Shown here piece by piece: positions 28,101 through 39,265 of a stretch of DNA of 64,000 nucleotides. Position 1 is the stretch's first letter, and every line of letters starts with the position of its first letter. The notes beneath the pieces are model-generated. The model saw only the letters and a program-made list of their open reading frames with translations, was not told the origin of the DNA and ran no database searches. The translations under genes and the position numbers were made by a program. Source of the stretch: Chondrosia reniformis (Eukaryota > Porifera > Demospongiae > Chondrillida > Chondrillidae); NCBI GenBank assembly GCA_947172415.1, contig OX359194.1:6268401-6332400 (forward strand), in the 5' to 3' direction.

Positions 28101-31100
28101 ACATCACTGACCTGTGATGATTTCTGGAGAATGGTCTGGGAACAGAACTCAAGCTTGATAATCAGATTAACTAACCTTGAAGAAAAGGGAAGAGTACGTG
28201 AATTTTACCTTCTAATTCATTTTATACATATCTATTGTGATATCCCCTTTGGAGTTAATGCATGCTGATTCTTATATAGATAAAATGTGAGAAATATTGG
28301 CCAGATAACAGTGAGATGTATGGTACAATTGAAGTGGAGTTGAGTAACTCAACTGTAGTAGAAGAAGGATTGATTATCAACACCTTCCAAGTTAGAAAAG
28401 GAAGTGAATGTCGCAAAGTTGAACACCTGTCTTTTCTGAACTGGCCAGATCATGGAGTACCAGAGAATGTTCAGCCCTTCCTCAATCTGGTCCAGTGGTT
28501 TGATAAGCTGTACAATCCACAGGAAGATGGCCGTCCCATCATACACTGCAGGTGATGTCCATACTAGTGGTGTGCATGATTGAATGTTTACTACCTTGTT
28601 TCCTCTGTTCCAGTGCTGGTGTTGGTCGCACTGGTACTCTGATTTGTGTAAGGTCAATGATACAGATGATTGAAGATAAAGGAGAAGTTGACATTTTCAA
28701 TTTTGTGGTTGAAATGAGAAGAAAAAGAATGTTTATGGTACAAACTAAGGTCTGTTTTCCTACAGGATTAAATAATTCTTTTTGGTTCACTATATATACA
28801 GGATATGATTTATCTTAGAAAGAATAACACGTTATGTACTTCCTATGCCCTTATTGCAACAAGTCAGTTTGTAGTTGAGCCTAAATTAGCCATTATTAGA
28901 AGAATCTAACAGTCTTGTAAAGCCGATCTTAAAGTGATGACTATCATCATAAATTTGACTCTGGATTTACCCCACCCACTCATGTCTTCTAAAGCTGGAT
29001 TCTAATTTCACTGAATGGAAACCACAGTCCACTTTACCACTCAAAGAGATGGCTGAACCATAGACTAACTATCACAGATGAAACATGCTAAACGTCTACA
29101 GTCCAATCTCTTTAGTGTTTCCATATGTTCAAACTGATGAAAAATCTAAGATACCATTTTCCTACATGCTATATGCCTATTCTGTAAAAGAGCCTATAGG
29201 AGAACTAAACCTGAAGAGAGCTTTGGGTGAAGATACAGGAGTCTTTTCTTCCTTTTTTCATCTTCTTCTCCACTGGGTCAGACAGCCGTTTCTGGGAATT
29301 CTGATGTATAATTCAAGCAAACATCATTGCCTTAATGTTTAACTTATTGCAACAAATTATTATAGATTAAATTATTATAAGTCAAAAGTAAGATTGAAGC
29401 ATTTTGGAAGTTTAAATAGGTCAAGATAATGTATGGCTATAGTAAAATCTATTTCTTGTGTATACTTTGTGTACTTCTAGTGGCAATACATCTTTATCCA
29501 TGATGCGGTGTTGGAATACCTCTCTAACCTACAACAATCTGAAGATGACAAAGAAGCTCTGTAAAGTGTTGAATACCTTCACTGTTGCATAACAGATACT
29601 TGTTTTTTTATATTAGTGTATGACTGTAGCCAACTCTAAGTTTTATTCATGGCTGTAGTGGTTAATCTATGGTCCAACAGTTAAGAATTAGTCTACAAGG
29701 GCCTGTTATAGGTCACGTGACTTCACCGGCTCGTCCGAGTCTCTTATGGTTCGGTCATAGGTATTTATAGGCATACGTTGACATCGACTTCTAATGGTTT
29801 GGTGATCTTCTGGAGGATGGGGTGTTTTGGAAGCCGTCACAGTGAGGTAATCGCTTTTCTCTGGAAATATATAGGAATTCAATGACACCGTTATTGACAC
29901 TGTTATTCTATATATATTGTATCTTTCCATTTTCAATTATGTACAAGTTGTATACTTAAGCAAGAAAACTTTTCTCCGAAATGGTACATATAGCGGAGCT
30001 AGCGGAATAAGTTAACGAATGCTATTTCGACGAACAAGAGATAAAGGATTACCAATGTATCTTTATTGGTATATATATATACGTCTAGTATCTACTATAT
30101 AAACTGTGCTGGCGATAAAATTCAGTAGTTTTAAATTTCTACAACTATACATTTTCGATTTCCGGGTAAAGAAAGACTATATATAGTATCATATCAAGAT
30201 ATTCTTCAAATATATATATATATGAAATAGTTTTGCGTCTTGTAATCTTATATATAGGCCTACTCGTATCTAGCTGGGATAAGCGATATTCTAGAATTGT
30301 CCACCCCTTGTCAATTATGAGGATGTTGGGACACTTAATTTAACTGCAAATTACTTAAAAAGAACCATATTCATGCATACCTTTCATTTAGAGCACCAGT
30401 GAGGATGAAGCTCCACTTCTGAAACTAAGGCAAAGCAAACCTCAAGAGGAGACCAGAAATGTGTCGTTAGTGCATGGCTGTTCCAAATAATGTGTTGACT
30501 CTTAATTGAGTAACTCTACTACTGTATTTTTTAGTGATTCCACTTTGCATGGTTCACGCTTGTCCCGCCAAAATGGAGTACCTAATGGCACCAGACTGTC
30601 CAATGTATGTAGGTCTTTAAGCGTAGCTTTGAGTAATGTATATATCCCCAGCTAATGTATCATCTTGTGATCATGAACTATATTTGTGTCATTTGGTGTT
30701 TAAACTAGATAAAAAGATACTGTTTTTTTATTGAATCAAATAATGTTGACCAAACCATGTTTATCTGTATGATAATTTTTACTATGTCATAATTTACCTC
30801 TGTATCCTATCTTATGTATAGTATACAAGTTTGAGAGCACAGGAAAGAGTTAGGCAGCCAGTGGTACAGGTAAGTGTATTTTAAAACAGAAGTTTCATAA
30901 CTATGATGTACGTATATGTGAGTACTCATTTAAAACACCATTTTCCTACATATTGTATGTACGTACGTCAATTCCATTCTACAGTAAAAGGCCTATAGGA
31001 ACTAGAGCTTTGGATGAGGATATAGTGTGTTCTTATGGCCTCTTATGTGACTTTATCATACCACACTACAGAACACTCTTAAGAATATCATTGATCCCCC

Positions 31101-34100
31101 GTACAGCGTATATTACCTGTGGTACCAGACCTTTTCCTAAATAGTAAATTAGTTTAACCATGCAGCACAAATGAACATAAAGAGGATAGACACAGTGCAT
31201 GATAATTAATTAGGAACCGCTACTATATACAGGAGCTATAGAGACTATTTCTATATATATACGTACTTATGTATAAAGTCATGAAGATTATAAATCAGTA
31301 CATATTGTGTAATACTGTGAAGGTGTGTGAAGGCTATGATGATAAGCATTCAAGTGATTTTTATGTAATACTGTACAGTAGGTTCTGCATAGAGTTGAGC
31401 TAAATGGTATTCTGTTTGTTCTAATTTGTTTGCAGTCTCACAACAAACCAGTTGTACCTCAAGAGGGAAGTGAGTGAGGGATGTCCCCGAACCTGTAGTA
31501 TTTATACCCTGTAGTTGCCTCCTGTTAATGGAAGGGAGAGTCATATATACATGTGTTTATATATATACGTATTGTAAATCCCTTTATTTAAGTGGAACCA
31601 AAAGTTAGCGAAACTGGATTTTACCCCTACACAGCAGAATTTAATATTAGCGACTTACAAAATGCATGGAAGTTTTGTTAATTAATTACAGTAATAAATA
31701 ATTACAGTAGAACTCTATTTAGTAGTAATACTATATTTAGCGAACTTTAATTTTAGCGGTAAATGTCAAATTGCTAATATAGCTAAATTTAAAAGCATGC
31801 TAATAATAAGGGATTTACAGTTTTTAAATAGTACTTTTGTGTGGATGTATGTACCAAAGTAATACTTTGAGACTAAGTCTGTATGTACGTACCTATATAG
31901 ATTTTGCAGACACAGAAGTAGTATCTGCAATATCTTTCAACTTCATGAGATCAACAGATATGGAATTTGTGTTACCTACTACCTTACACTGTTTTGTGTA
32001 TACGAGGAAAGTGACTATGTATTTTACTATTTCTATAGAATGTGTTTCAATCAAAGATTTTCCTAATCACGTTGTGAATTTGCATTCATCCAAAAACCAA
32101 GGTTTCATGGAAGAGTATTTTGTAAGTAAATTACCGTACCATGTATTGTGTATATAATACACATACTAAATTACAAATGTGCCAGTGCAAAAATCAACAC
32201 ATACATATAGTGCAAGTATGTAAACAATATTAAGAAAATCTGATTACATTTGTAGTTTTTCTTATCCTAACACTATCTAATTAGCCTGTCTCATGCAATG
32301 AGCCAAGCACCACCCTTTCTACTTAATGAAAGATTAGGTCATAAGTGCAAATGAAAGTGACACAAGACATTCTTGGCTTCACTGCATAATAACTCTATAT
32401 CATCAAAAGAGAACCAGTTTTGAGTTCAATTCTGCTGATAGCCGCACCCCCCCCTGTGTGTGAGATACATATATATTGTACACTGAAAGTGCATCTCTAG
32501 AAGATACGTATGTACGTAGGAAGAAGAACCCTTTCAAGGATGGGTTTGGGACCATTAGAAGAAACCCATACTATATCATGATTGTACATACCAGATTCTA
32601 AGGGTTCTCAAGAAACTATATACATGCACTATGCATGTACTATATACATGCACTATATACATACAGTACATTTATATACTATACTATATATTATATAATT
32701 GCCTTATCTAAATCAGATGATTCGAGTGGTTGCTTTTCATGTTGTCGCCTTGCTAACACTTAATTAGTTTGATTAATACCTTTAGTTCATCAAATATAAC
32801 CTTGATATGTGACTTACATAACTAACAATGTTAAGGTCCATAGAATGTGGCTTTGTAGTCATTTAATTAACACCTATACATCTATTATACTACATTGCTA
32901 TGCTATGTATGTGCCTATATGCTACAGTTAATATATCATACAATATGGCTTCCTATTGCCTAGTGTGATTGATTGGTATATAGTTAGTTGCAAAAAGCCT
33001 GGTGGGTGTGTCATGTAATTGGTATATAGCTAGTTGCAAAAAGCCTGGTGGGTGTGTCATGTAATTGGTATATAGTTAGTTGCAAAAAGCCTGGTGAGTG
33101 TGTCATTTAATTGGTATATAGTTAGTTGCAAAAAGCCTGGTGGGTGTGTCATGTAATTGGTATATAGTTAGTTGCAAAAAGCCTGGTGGGTGTGTCATGT
33201 AATTGGTATATAGTTAGTTGCAATTGCAAGTCTCAATTACTAACACCCACCAGGTAACTTGTGTACAGTACAATTATAATTCTGGTAATTGTCCATTTTA
33301 TATTTTAGGTATAATACCATTTTCCTACATACTACATCCATTCAGTAAGAGGCCTATAAGGAACTAAACCTAGTGAGAGCTTTGGATGAGGATACAAGAA
33401 TCTTCTCTTTCTTTCTCTGCTTCACTGGACCAGTCAGCTATTTGTGGGAATACCACCCTTCATGCATGACCCTAGAAGTCTTTTTGGAGTTCATTATACC
33501 CTTAGCTCTCTCTTAACTCTAGGGTTATTTATGCAATAGTGAATCCCAACACAACTGTAATACCTTTTCTTTAACAAACTGTAGTTAATTCTATATACTG
33601 AAGCAGTTTTACTGTTTCAGTGAATACTACGATCATCCTCCATGCCTGCATGGTGTTTAATTGATAGGTTCTACTGTATGAAATTGCTGTAGTCATAACC
33701 TTTCTCAAAAGTTTCCATCACAAATAAAGCATTATTAGTGACAACCTTATAAGACTTGGAATGTCTTCCAATTAGAGTTGCCTTTCTATGGCTCAGAGAC
33801 TTGATTGAAAGGCACATAAACATCAGACAAGCTTATGGTTGCTATACAGTAGATTTATGATGATAAGAAACTCCAGCTCCTAAAACCCTAATTATTACAG
33901 AATCTGGTTTTGTGCGGAATATGACCTATTGGTGCCACCAATCAGATTGTAGAATGCATAATGTGAATTTCTTTACCGCAATGCCACATTGGTATACTGT
34001 AGACTGTTAACAAACTGTGCATTAGGATGGGAACTAAAATGTTACCAACCCCACTCTCTACCTAATGTAGACATAAGTGACCACGCCCAATAATCTGGCT

Positions 34101-37100
34101 ACATAGGGGCTGGTAAGCCATACCAATGATCACTGTGACACAGTGTGTTAGATTTGTGGTTGGTTTCTCCAGTGTGATGTAAACTAATCAGTTGTGTAGT
34201 GGCTAGATTAGTCATTGGTTGCAGTGTTCTGCACTTGTGGTAGCTAAAACTCTTTACTCTGTGGTCCCACAGGCTCTCAAAAGGTTCTCTCCTACATCTG
34301 GTAGCAAGACTGCTGCTCAGTTGCCACAAAACAGGATGAAGAATAGATATGCAGATATTGTACCCTGTAAGTCCTAGAAACAGCATGATTTATATAGTGC
34401 ATTGTAATCATGATATACATATATGAATTAACACTGTATTCTAAAAACTATGGTTATCATGTCTATGAAGTTAAGGAAGCTTAAAGAGAATAGACTGAAA
34501 TGCAATTTTCTTAGACTAACGACTTAGAGCAAACCTACATATAGAGTTTTGGATAAGGATACTGTTGGGATTCTTTTATTCCCTTCTCCACTGTGCCAGA
34601 CAGCTAATTTCTTCCTTTATCAGTGACCCGGGGAGTCTTCTTTCTGGTATTTTGTGAGTCCTAAGGTAGACAAGTTTAGAATGAATTATTTTCATTCATA
34701 ACTTTAGCCACAGGCAGCCCAGCCCCTATATTGTTTTCATTTTTATTCCTATTACACTTCTCCATCCAATCGATATAGATATTATATACATATAATACAC
34801 AATTATTATAATTACGTAAATACATCAATTTTGCTAATGGCAGTGTTCGGGAAGCTTAAATTAATTTAGCTTTTTTATAAGTGTGAAGAATCGTTGAGAT
34901 TACAAATATACATATATAAGCCCAACAAAGTTGCCAAAAGTGTTTGAGCCCCACAAGTTTTTGTAACTCGAATTACTTGTTTATCTGAAATATCTCCAGA
35001 TTATGTAGAAAATAGATTTAATATTGCCATATCTCTGTAATGGGTCTCTCTAACTATATATATTTTGTAAATCTCCTTCATACTCATACTATAGATGATC
35101 ACTCTAGAGTACATCTATTTGCTGAACCAGGAATACCTTACAGTGATTACATTAATGCAAGCTTAATTGACGTAAGTCAAAACTTAGTTTTCTTATTTTC
35201 ATATATTCAGGCTACAGCTGTTTTCTCCCAAACAGACTAACTATGCTAGTTTGGGTTGTTATGGACTTTCTATAACCATTTAATCTGGGGGGTAGAATCC
35301 TTCTGAGCAGTATAAAATCGAGTTCGGTTTGAATGTGTTTATAATGTCTGCTGATAAAGATATTCATTGAGTATATGCATAATTATTATATAGTTACATA
35401 TTTCTGTTTACAGGGTTACAAGGTAACCAAGGAGTACATTGCTACCCAAGGTGAGTGTCTTGGGAATGTGTAAAACTATTCATATACAGTAAACACCTAC
35501 GTATCTGACCCCAACAGGACCACCCCACATTCAAGGTCTGGCTATGTGGTAGTCCGCCAATGTATAGCGCTTATTATTATACTGAGTGATAGGAATTTCT
35601 TCTAACTGCACCAGACTTATCTTTGAGATGGTTTCAATCTTTTAAGCTTCTATATAGAAATGCAGGTCGTTTCTTGGGAATCAGTTGTTTCCACCCTGGG
35701 GGTCTTCCTCAGCGACTGAGTTGCATCTCTAGACGCTCACAAGACAAAATATGAACCATCTCAAAGATGATATTATCTTTTATGTGTATGAAAATAAACC
35801 AGATACTTAAGACAAACAAATGGTTCAAACTCATTTACATTTATACATACGTACATATTGAAAAAGGCGGCGGGGCGTTAATTGCACAAAATCTGTGCAA
35901 AAGCTATGATAAAAATATATTAATTACTGTATATAAAAAAGAAATTACAAAAATGATTTTAGAAGTAGGAATGACAGTGACTAGTACATCTGCAATAAGT
36001 GGCGAAACAAGACAGTGATTATATGATAATGCTAATCATACAGAAGTTGCATATCTAACCATACACTTCTGTGTTTGGGTGCACCAATCTGAAGTAAGAT
36101 TGGTAACATGTTTTGGCATTTAGAAAAGCAGGCATGAATGGCTGCAAATAACTGAAAATCGCTTCGTTGGTGATTTATGAGGTGTTGCTTGAAGGCAGCC
36201 ATCTTTTTTCTGGCCATTCCTACTTAGAGAGTACGGTAGTACTCTCTGATATACCAATTTATGTACCCTATGTGTAAGGGTATCTTTTAGATGTACAGTT
36301 GGCTAGTGGCTAATATATATATTGTGCAGATAATGAATCTTATTGTAATAGTATCCATCTTATTGTGTTTGAGAAGAATTTGCTTGTAAAATGTGTTTAT
36401 ATGTATATGCAGCTCCTCTACCAACTACCGCATGTGACTTCTGGAGGATGGTTTGGGAGCAGAGGACAAGACTGATTGTCAGATTGACTAAACTAAAGGA
36501 GAATGTCTATCCCAACAAGGTACACAGTACACATTAGAGTCACCTCCAAATGGCCTGGGTTCTATACACAATTGTCGTGGTTTTGTACAACTAGATATGA
36601 TATATATACATACGTATATATGCACTCACTGCTTTCCATTTCAGACAAAAGTTAAGTGTTTCAAGTATTGGCCAGATGATGTGGATCAATTCAGTGGAAT
36701 TGAAATCCAAATGGTTAAATCACTTACTGTCAGTGAAGGATTGATTATCAACACTTTCCAAGTTAGAAAAGGAAGTGAATGTCGCAAAGTTGAACACCTG
36801 TCTTTTCTGAACTGGCCAGATCATGGAGTACCAGAGAATGTTCAGCCCTTCCTCAATCTGGTCCAGTGGTTTGATAAACTGTACAATCCACAGGAAGATG
36901 GCCGTCCCATCATACACTGCAGGTGATGTCCATACTATTGGTGTACATATATAATTACGAAGTGATAAGGGTTGCTTGTTGCAATCATGATTTAATCCAG
37001 AGGTATTATTGAGCAACAGCAACATAAATTATTGATAATAGTACGTTTCAACCCGTAGGTCTTCATCAGCAAAAACATGACAACTGTTTTGCTGATGAAG

Positions 37101-37776
37101 ACCTACGGGTTGAAACGTACTATTATCAATAATTTATGTTGCTGTTGCTCAATAATACCTCTGGATTAAATATATAATTACATACAGTTTTGGTGGAATT
37201 TGTATGTATACTTCACTGTCTGTTTGTAGTGCTGGCATTGGTCGTACTGGTACTCTGATTTGTGTCAGATCTCTGATTCAAATGATTGAAGAGAAGAAGG
37301 AAGTTGATGTTTTTAATTTCATTTTGAAAATGAGGCAAAACAGGATAAATATGGTACAGACTGAGGCAAGTATACACCATAATCTGTTACTAAAGAATAG
37401 TCTTGTAAAAGTTGTATTTTGGACTTGAGTTTCTTCAGCTGATCTACTCTGGAGAACTAATTTTATCCTTGAGAGTTCATGTACCACTTCATATATATTG
37501 GAACAGTCTCATGCAATTTTCCAAGATCCAAAGTTATATATATATATATACGTATATATTCAACTACAATAGTCTCACCATTGCACTCATCACAACCACA
37601 CATACATATATACAGGTACTTATTATAACGTGGTATACATATATACTGTGCATGTCTGTCCTATTTCCACACATTATAGGATATATGGACATTAATTATT
37701 CATTTTTATCTTCTGTATATAGATGCAATACATCTTTATACACGATGCTTTGTTGGAATACTTACATTATCAGTGA
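22103..37776 (+). CDS. Receptor-type tyrosine phosphatase: cadherin-like region, 5 CCP, TM, two PTP domains
   Basis: About 1273 aa in 31 exons. The signal peptide is at 22103-22175 ([15 protein letters not shown]). Ectodomain exons 22239-22357 and 22501-23050 end in a cadherin-like stretch. Five sushi/CCP exons follow, each phase 1-1: 23377-23553, 23703-23873, 24027-24203, 24536-24712 and 25125-25304. The TM exon is 25403-25547; juxtamembrane exons are 25611-25668 and 25764-25797. D1: 26266-26348, 26851-26941, 27228-27304, 27703-27739, 28096-28193, 28280-28551, 28614-28749, 29481-29560. Linker: 30394-~30462, 30535-30604, 30822-30869, 31436-31469. D2: 32039-32121, 34273-34366, 35095-35171, 35414-35450, 36413-36519, 36645-36922, 37230-37365, 37723-37776. 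D1 has [20 protein letters not shown] and the Q-loop QTKWQY; D2 has [20 protein letters not shown] and QTEMQY. It should dephosphorylate phosphotyrosine proteins under the plasma membrane. The donor near 30462 is ambiguous, and 37366 is a GC donor. Polyadenylation signals AATAAA occur at 37968 and 37984. Confidence 0.9.
24947..25040 (+). mobile_element. Dispersed repeat family, diverged fragment
   Basis: The fragment carries the family's TTGGATGATGATnCAGTTAGG and CTTCTTTTCTTCCTTTT portions, in the intron before the fifth CCP exon. It most resembles the diverged copies at 34485 and 58784. Confidence 0.55.
25815..26213 (+). repeat. 12-bp minisatellite (about 33 copies) in the juxtamembrane intron of the phosphatase
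   Basis: The unit is GTTTACATGGCT, with a frequent variant GTTTGCATGGCT and one GTTAACATGGCT. It has no stop in any forward frame, hence a spurious 165-codon open frame of repeated MAVY/MAVC. The real exon ends at 25797 and the next starts at 26266, so the array is intronic and sits immediately after the donor. Confidence 0.95.
26463..26709. mobile_element. MITE copy A (about 245 bp), inverted relative to 31573-31820
   Basis: Shares its whole length with 31573-31820 in the opposite orientation, including TAGCGATTTGACATTTACCG and CCAGTTTCGCTAACTTTTGG. One end reads AAGGGATTTACAGT and the other resembles its complement, giving short terminal inverted repeats. There is no ORF, so it would be a non-autonomous DNA element. 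Confidence 0.75.
28013..28095 (+). repeat. Two-copy tandem duplication at a splice acceptor
   Basis: A ~40-bp unit containing TGGTAACTTCATGTCACCTT and GGGTATACATA occurs twice back to back, ending at the acceptor AG (28094-28095) of the D1 exon 28096-28193. Confidence 0.7.
29138..29303 (+). mobile_element. Dispersed repeat family, copy truncated at its 3' side
   Basis: Retains the AAAATCTAAGATACCATTTT start and the GGGTCAGACAGCCGTTTCTG segment, then stops. It lies in the D1 intron 28750-29480, just downstream of a relative (about 28920-29080) of the 17866 inverted repeat. Confidence 0.75.
30935..31024 (+). mobile_element. Dispersed repeat family, short fragment
   Basis: Only the first ~90 bp of the family is recognisable (CACCATTTTCCTACAT to GAGCTTTGGATGAGGATA), in the intron between two D1-D2 linker exons. 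Confidence 0.6.
31573..31820. mobile_element. MITE copy B, inverted relative to 26463-26709
   Basis: Begins GTAAATCCCTTTATTTAAG and ends GGGATTTACAGT, giving imperfect terminal inverted repeats around an AT-rich core. It lies in the intron between the last linker exon and the first D2 exon. Confidence 0.75.
32973..33222 (+). repeat. 46-bp tandem repeat (about 5.4 copies)
   Basis: The unit starts TTGGTATATAGTTAGTTGCA and continues AAAAGCCTGGTGGGTGTGTC; copies are almost identical. It lies in the long first D2 intron (32122-34272) and has no coding or RNA signature. Confidence 0.93.
33310..33486 (+). mobile_element. Dispersed repeat family copy
   Basis: A moderately diverged copy from ACCATTTTCCTACATACTAC to GACCCTAGAAGTCTTTTT, directly after the 46-bp tandem array in the same intron. 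Confidence 0.7.
34485..34665 (+). mobile_element. Dispersed repeat family, diverged copy
   Basis: Belongs to the subfamily with CTTAGACTAACGACTTAG and GAGTTTTGGATAAGGATAC, also seen at 58784. It lies in a D2 intron of the phosphatase. Confidence 0.6.
35930..36254. mobile_element. MITE-like element with one hairpin-arm relative and a palindromic terminus
   Basis: The first part resembles one arm of the 14174-14555 hairpin (GCTAATCATACAGAAGTTGC, ACACTTCTGTGTTTGGG). The second part resembles 14937-15116 and ends in AGAGAGTACGGTAGTACTCT. It lies in the D2 intron 35451-36412. Confidence 0.7.
36991..37170. repeat. Perfect 84-bp inverted repeat in a D2 intron
   Basis: Arms 36991-37074 and 37087-37170 are exact reverse complements around a 12-bp loop (ACATGACAACTG). 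The intron (36923-37229) separates the WPD-loop exon from the signature-motif exon of D2. A single diverged arm (CGACCCGGAGGTCTTCATCA) lies at about 13080-13107 in the GPCR. Confidence 0.95.
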
Positions 37777-38005
37777 TTGTGGTCGGATCACTATATACTA
37801 TATTCTGTATACCTGCTATGAAAACTTGGAAATATATATCTTGTTCAACATTACTTTGCAATTTTATTTTAATCAACCAAGTAACCCCATGTAATTCTGC
37901 TATATAATTCTGCTCTTTTTCTGACATATTATAATGAATGGTTGACTATTTTTTGTAAATTGATCATAATAAAATATATTCTGAATAAAAATTGGAATTC
38001 TATCG
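37777..38005. other. Convergent 3' ends of the phosphatase and sulfotransferase genes
   Basis: Only 229 bp separate the two stop codons. Plus-strand AATAAA signals lie at 37968 and 37984, close to the sulfotransferase stop. A minus-strand AATAAA (TTTATT at 37863-37868) lies close to the phosphatase stop. If these are used, the two 3' UTRs overlap antisense to each other. Confidence 0.6.
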
Positions 38006-39265
38006 CTATACATTCCAAAGGAATCGTTCATCCAGAAGTTCCGCTAACCTCTTGTTGTAGGGGCGATAGAATTGGATTAATCTTTCTCTAGCCCTAGAAG
38101 TCATTGCTAGATTATCTTGATGAGTAAATGTCTGTGTGTTAGCTCTACCTAGATGTTTAATTTGCTCACTCAGTTCCTTTCTTTCAATTGTTTGTAATCC
38201 TAAAAATTTGTACATTTTTTCAGCTGTTATCACAGGATCAGCAGCTAACTCATCTGTAGTTAGGAAGAGCATCTTCTCTCTAGGAATATAATTTAACCAG
38301 GCTTCAAGATGAATTGAATAAATAGTAGTCGGTATAAGATACTTCCAACTCCCACATTGCCTTGATTTTATTAGCAGTTCATCTTCTTTAGACATGCTTA
38401 TAAATCTTTTTTTCAAATAATCAAAATTTGCACAGTCTTCGATACGAGCGTGTTTTGTCGAGATGCATTTCGTAAAAGCAGAAGTCATATACATGATAAT
38501 AGTCTCGAAAATCTCTGGTCCTTTTTGCAACATATCACTGGAGATGTTCTCATACCTACATCCGTACCAGAATCTCGAATAGCTCTGTTCTACTGGATTT
38601 CTCATTATCACTATATACTTTGAATGTGGAAACACTTTCGACAGCACATATGGAATAGCATCCAAAGATTCACTTTCGTTGGGTTCATACCAAATAGTAG
38701 AGGCGCTGCAGTCACAAGTTATCATATTCGGATGGTCTTTGATAGAATTAGCAGCATCCACAAAGTAACGGAGGTATGAATATACACCTGGGGGCGACAT
38801 TCCGTTGTGAAAGGGATGTTTTATTTTGTCTTTCTTAAATTTCCAAAAATGCGGCTCTTTATGCTCTGGGATAGCGAATTCTGGATGGATGGTTAAAAAG
38901 CGGTACAACTGTGTTGTACCACACTTAGGGAATCCGGCTAGAAAGAAACTTGGCACACATACAAACGAACGTTTTAAGTACTTTTGGAGGGGGTCGTTAT
39001 CATTTAGGGTCCAACAAGGATTTCTGAATGATTTGTCATATTCCTTGGGTAATACTGTCTGTATGTCTCTTACAAGTCGATCAAGTCTTTCCTTGAAATG
39101 CCCTTCTACAAGAGAAACACGCCAAGCGAATGCCACGTTATCGTCATCATTTACTCTGGCAGGAGAGAGGTTTCCATTATATTTGTAAAAACCATTGACA
39201 AGATATAAGACTATAAATATTCCAACTAAAACAAGGAATACTTTACGGATTTTGACTGGTGGCAT
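38006..39265 (-). CDS. Carbohydrate sulfotransferase, CHST15-like, single exon
   Basis: 419 aa, type II membrane topology: a short basic N-terminus, then one TM at about residues 9-27 (FLVLVGIFIVLYLVNGFY), then a lumenal catalytic domain. The PAPS 5'-phosphosulfate loop GFPKCGTTQLYRF is at 111-123, followed by HKEPHFW at about 135-141. The 3'-phosphate-binding motif IVIMRNPVEQSYSRFW is at about 218-233. This spacing and the KEPHFW motif are typical of GalNAc4S-6-sulfotransferase (CHST15)-type enzymes, which transfer sulfate from PAPS to glycosaminoglycan chains in the Golgi. The substrate here is inferred only from family. The ATG at 39263-39265 is the first in frame and directly precedes the TM. 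There is no intron, unlike most neighbours. The family is recognised securely, the exact orthologue less so. Confidence 0.88.
   Translation of the reverse strand: MPPVKIRKVFLVLVGIFIVLYLVNGFYKYNGNLSPARVNDDDNVAFAWRVSLVEGHFKERLDRLVRDIQTVLPKEYDKSFRNPCWTLNDNDPLQKYLKRSFVCVPSFFLAGFPKCGTTQLYRFLTIHPEFAIPEHKEPHFWKFKKDKIKHPFHNGMSPPGVYSYLRYFVDAANSIKDHPNMITCDCSASTIWYEPNESESLDAIPYVLSKVFPHSKYIVIMRNPVEQSYSRFWYGCRYENISSDMLQKGPEIFETIIMYMTSAFTKCISTKHARIEDCANFDYLKKRFISMSKEDELLIKSRQCGSWKYLIPTTIYSIHLEAWLNYIPREKMLFLTTDELAADPVITAEKMYKFLGLQTIERKELSEQIKHLGRANTQTFTHQDNLAMTSRARERLIQFYRPYNKRLAELLDERFLWNV

Noticed and set aside
32973-33222. Direct repeats considered as a CRISPR array
   Set aside because: Units are head to tail with no unique spacers, in a eukaryotic intron; the same holds for all other tandem arrays here.
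38826-39188. 120-codon plus-strand open frame
   Set aside because: Antisense of the sulfotransferase catalytic domain, whose motifs are unambiguous on the minus strand.
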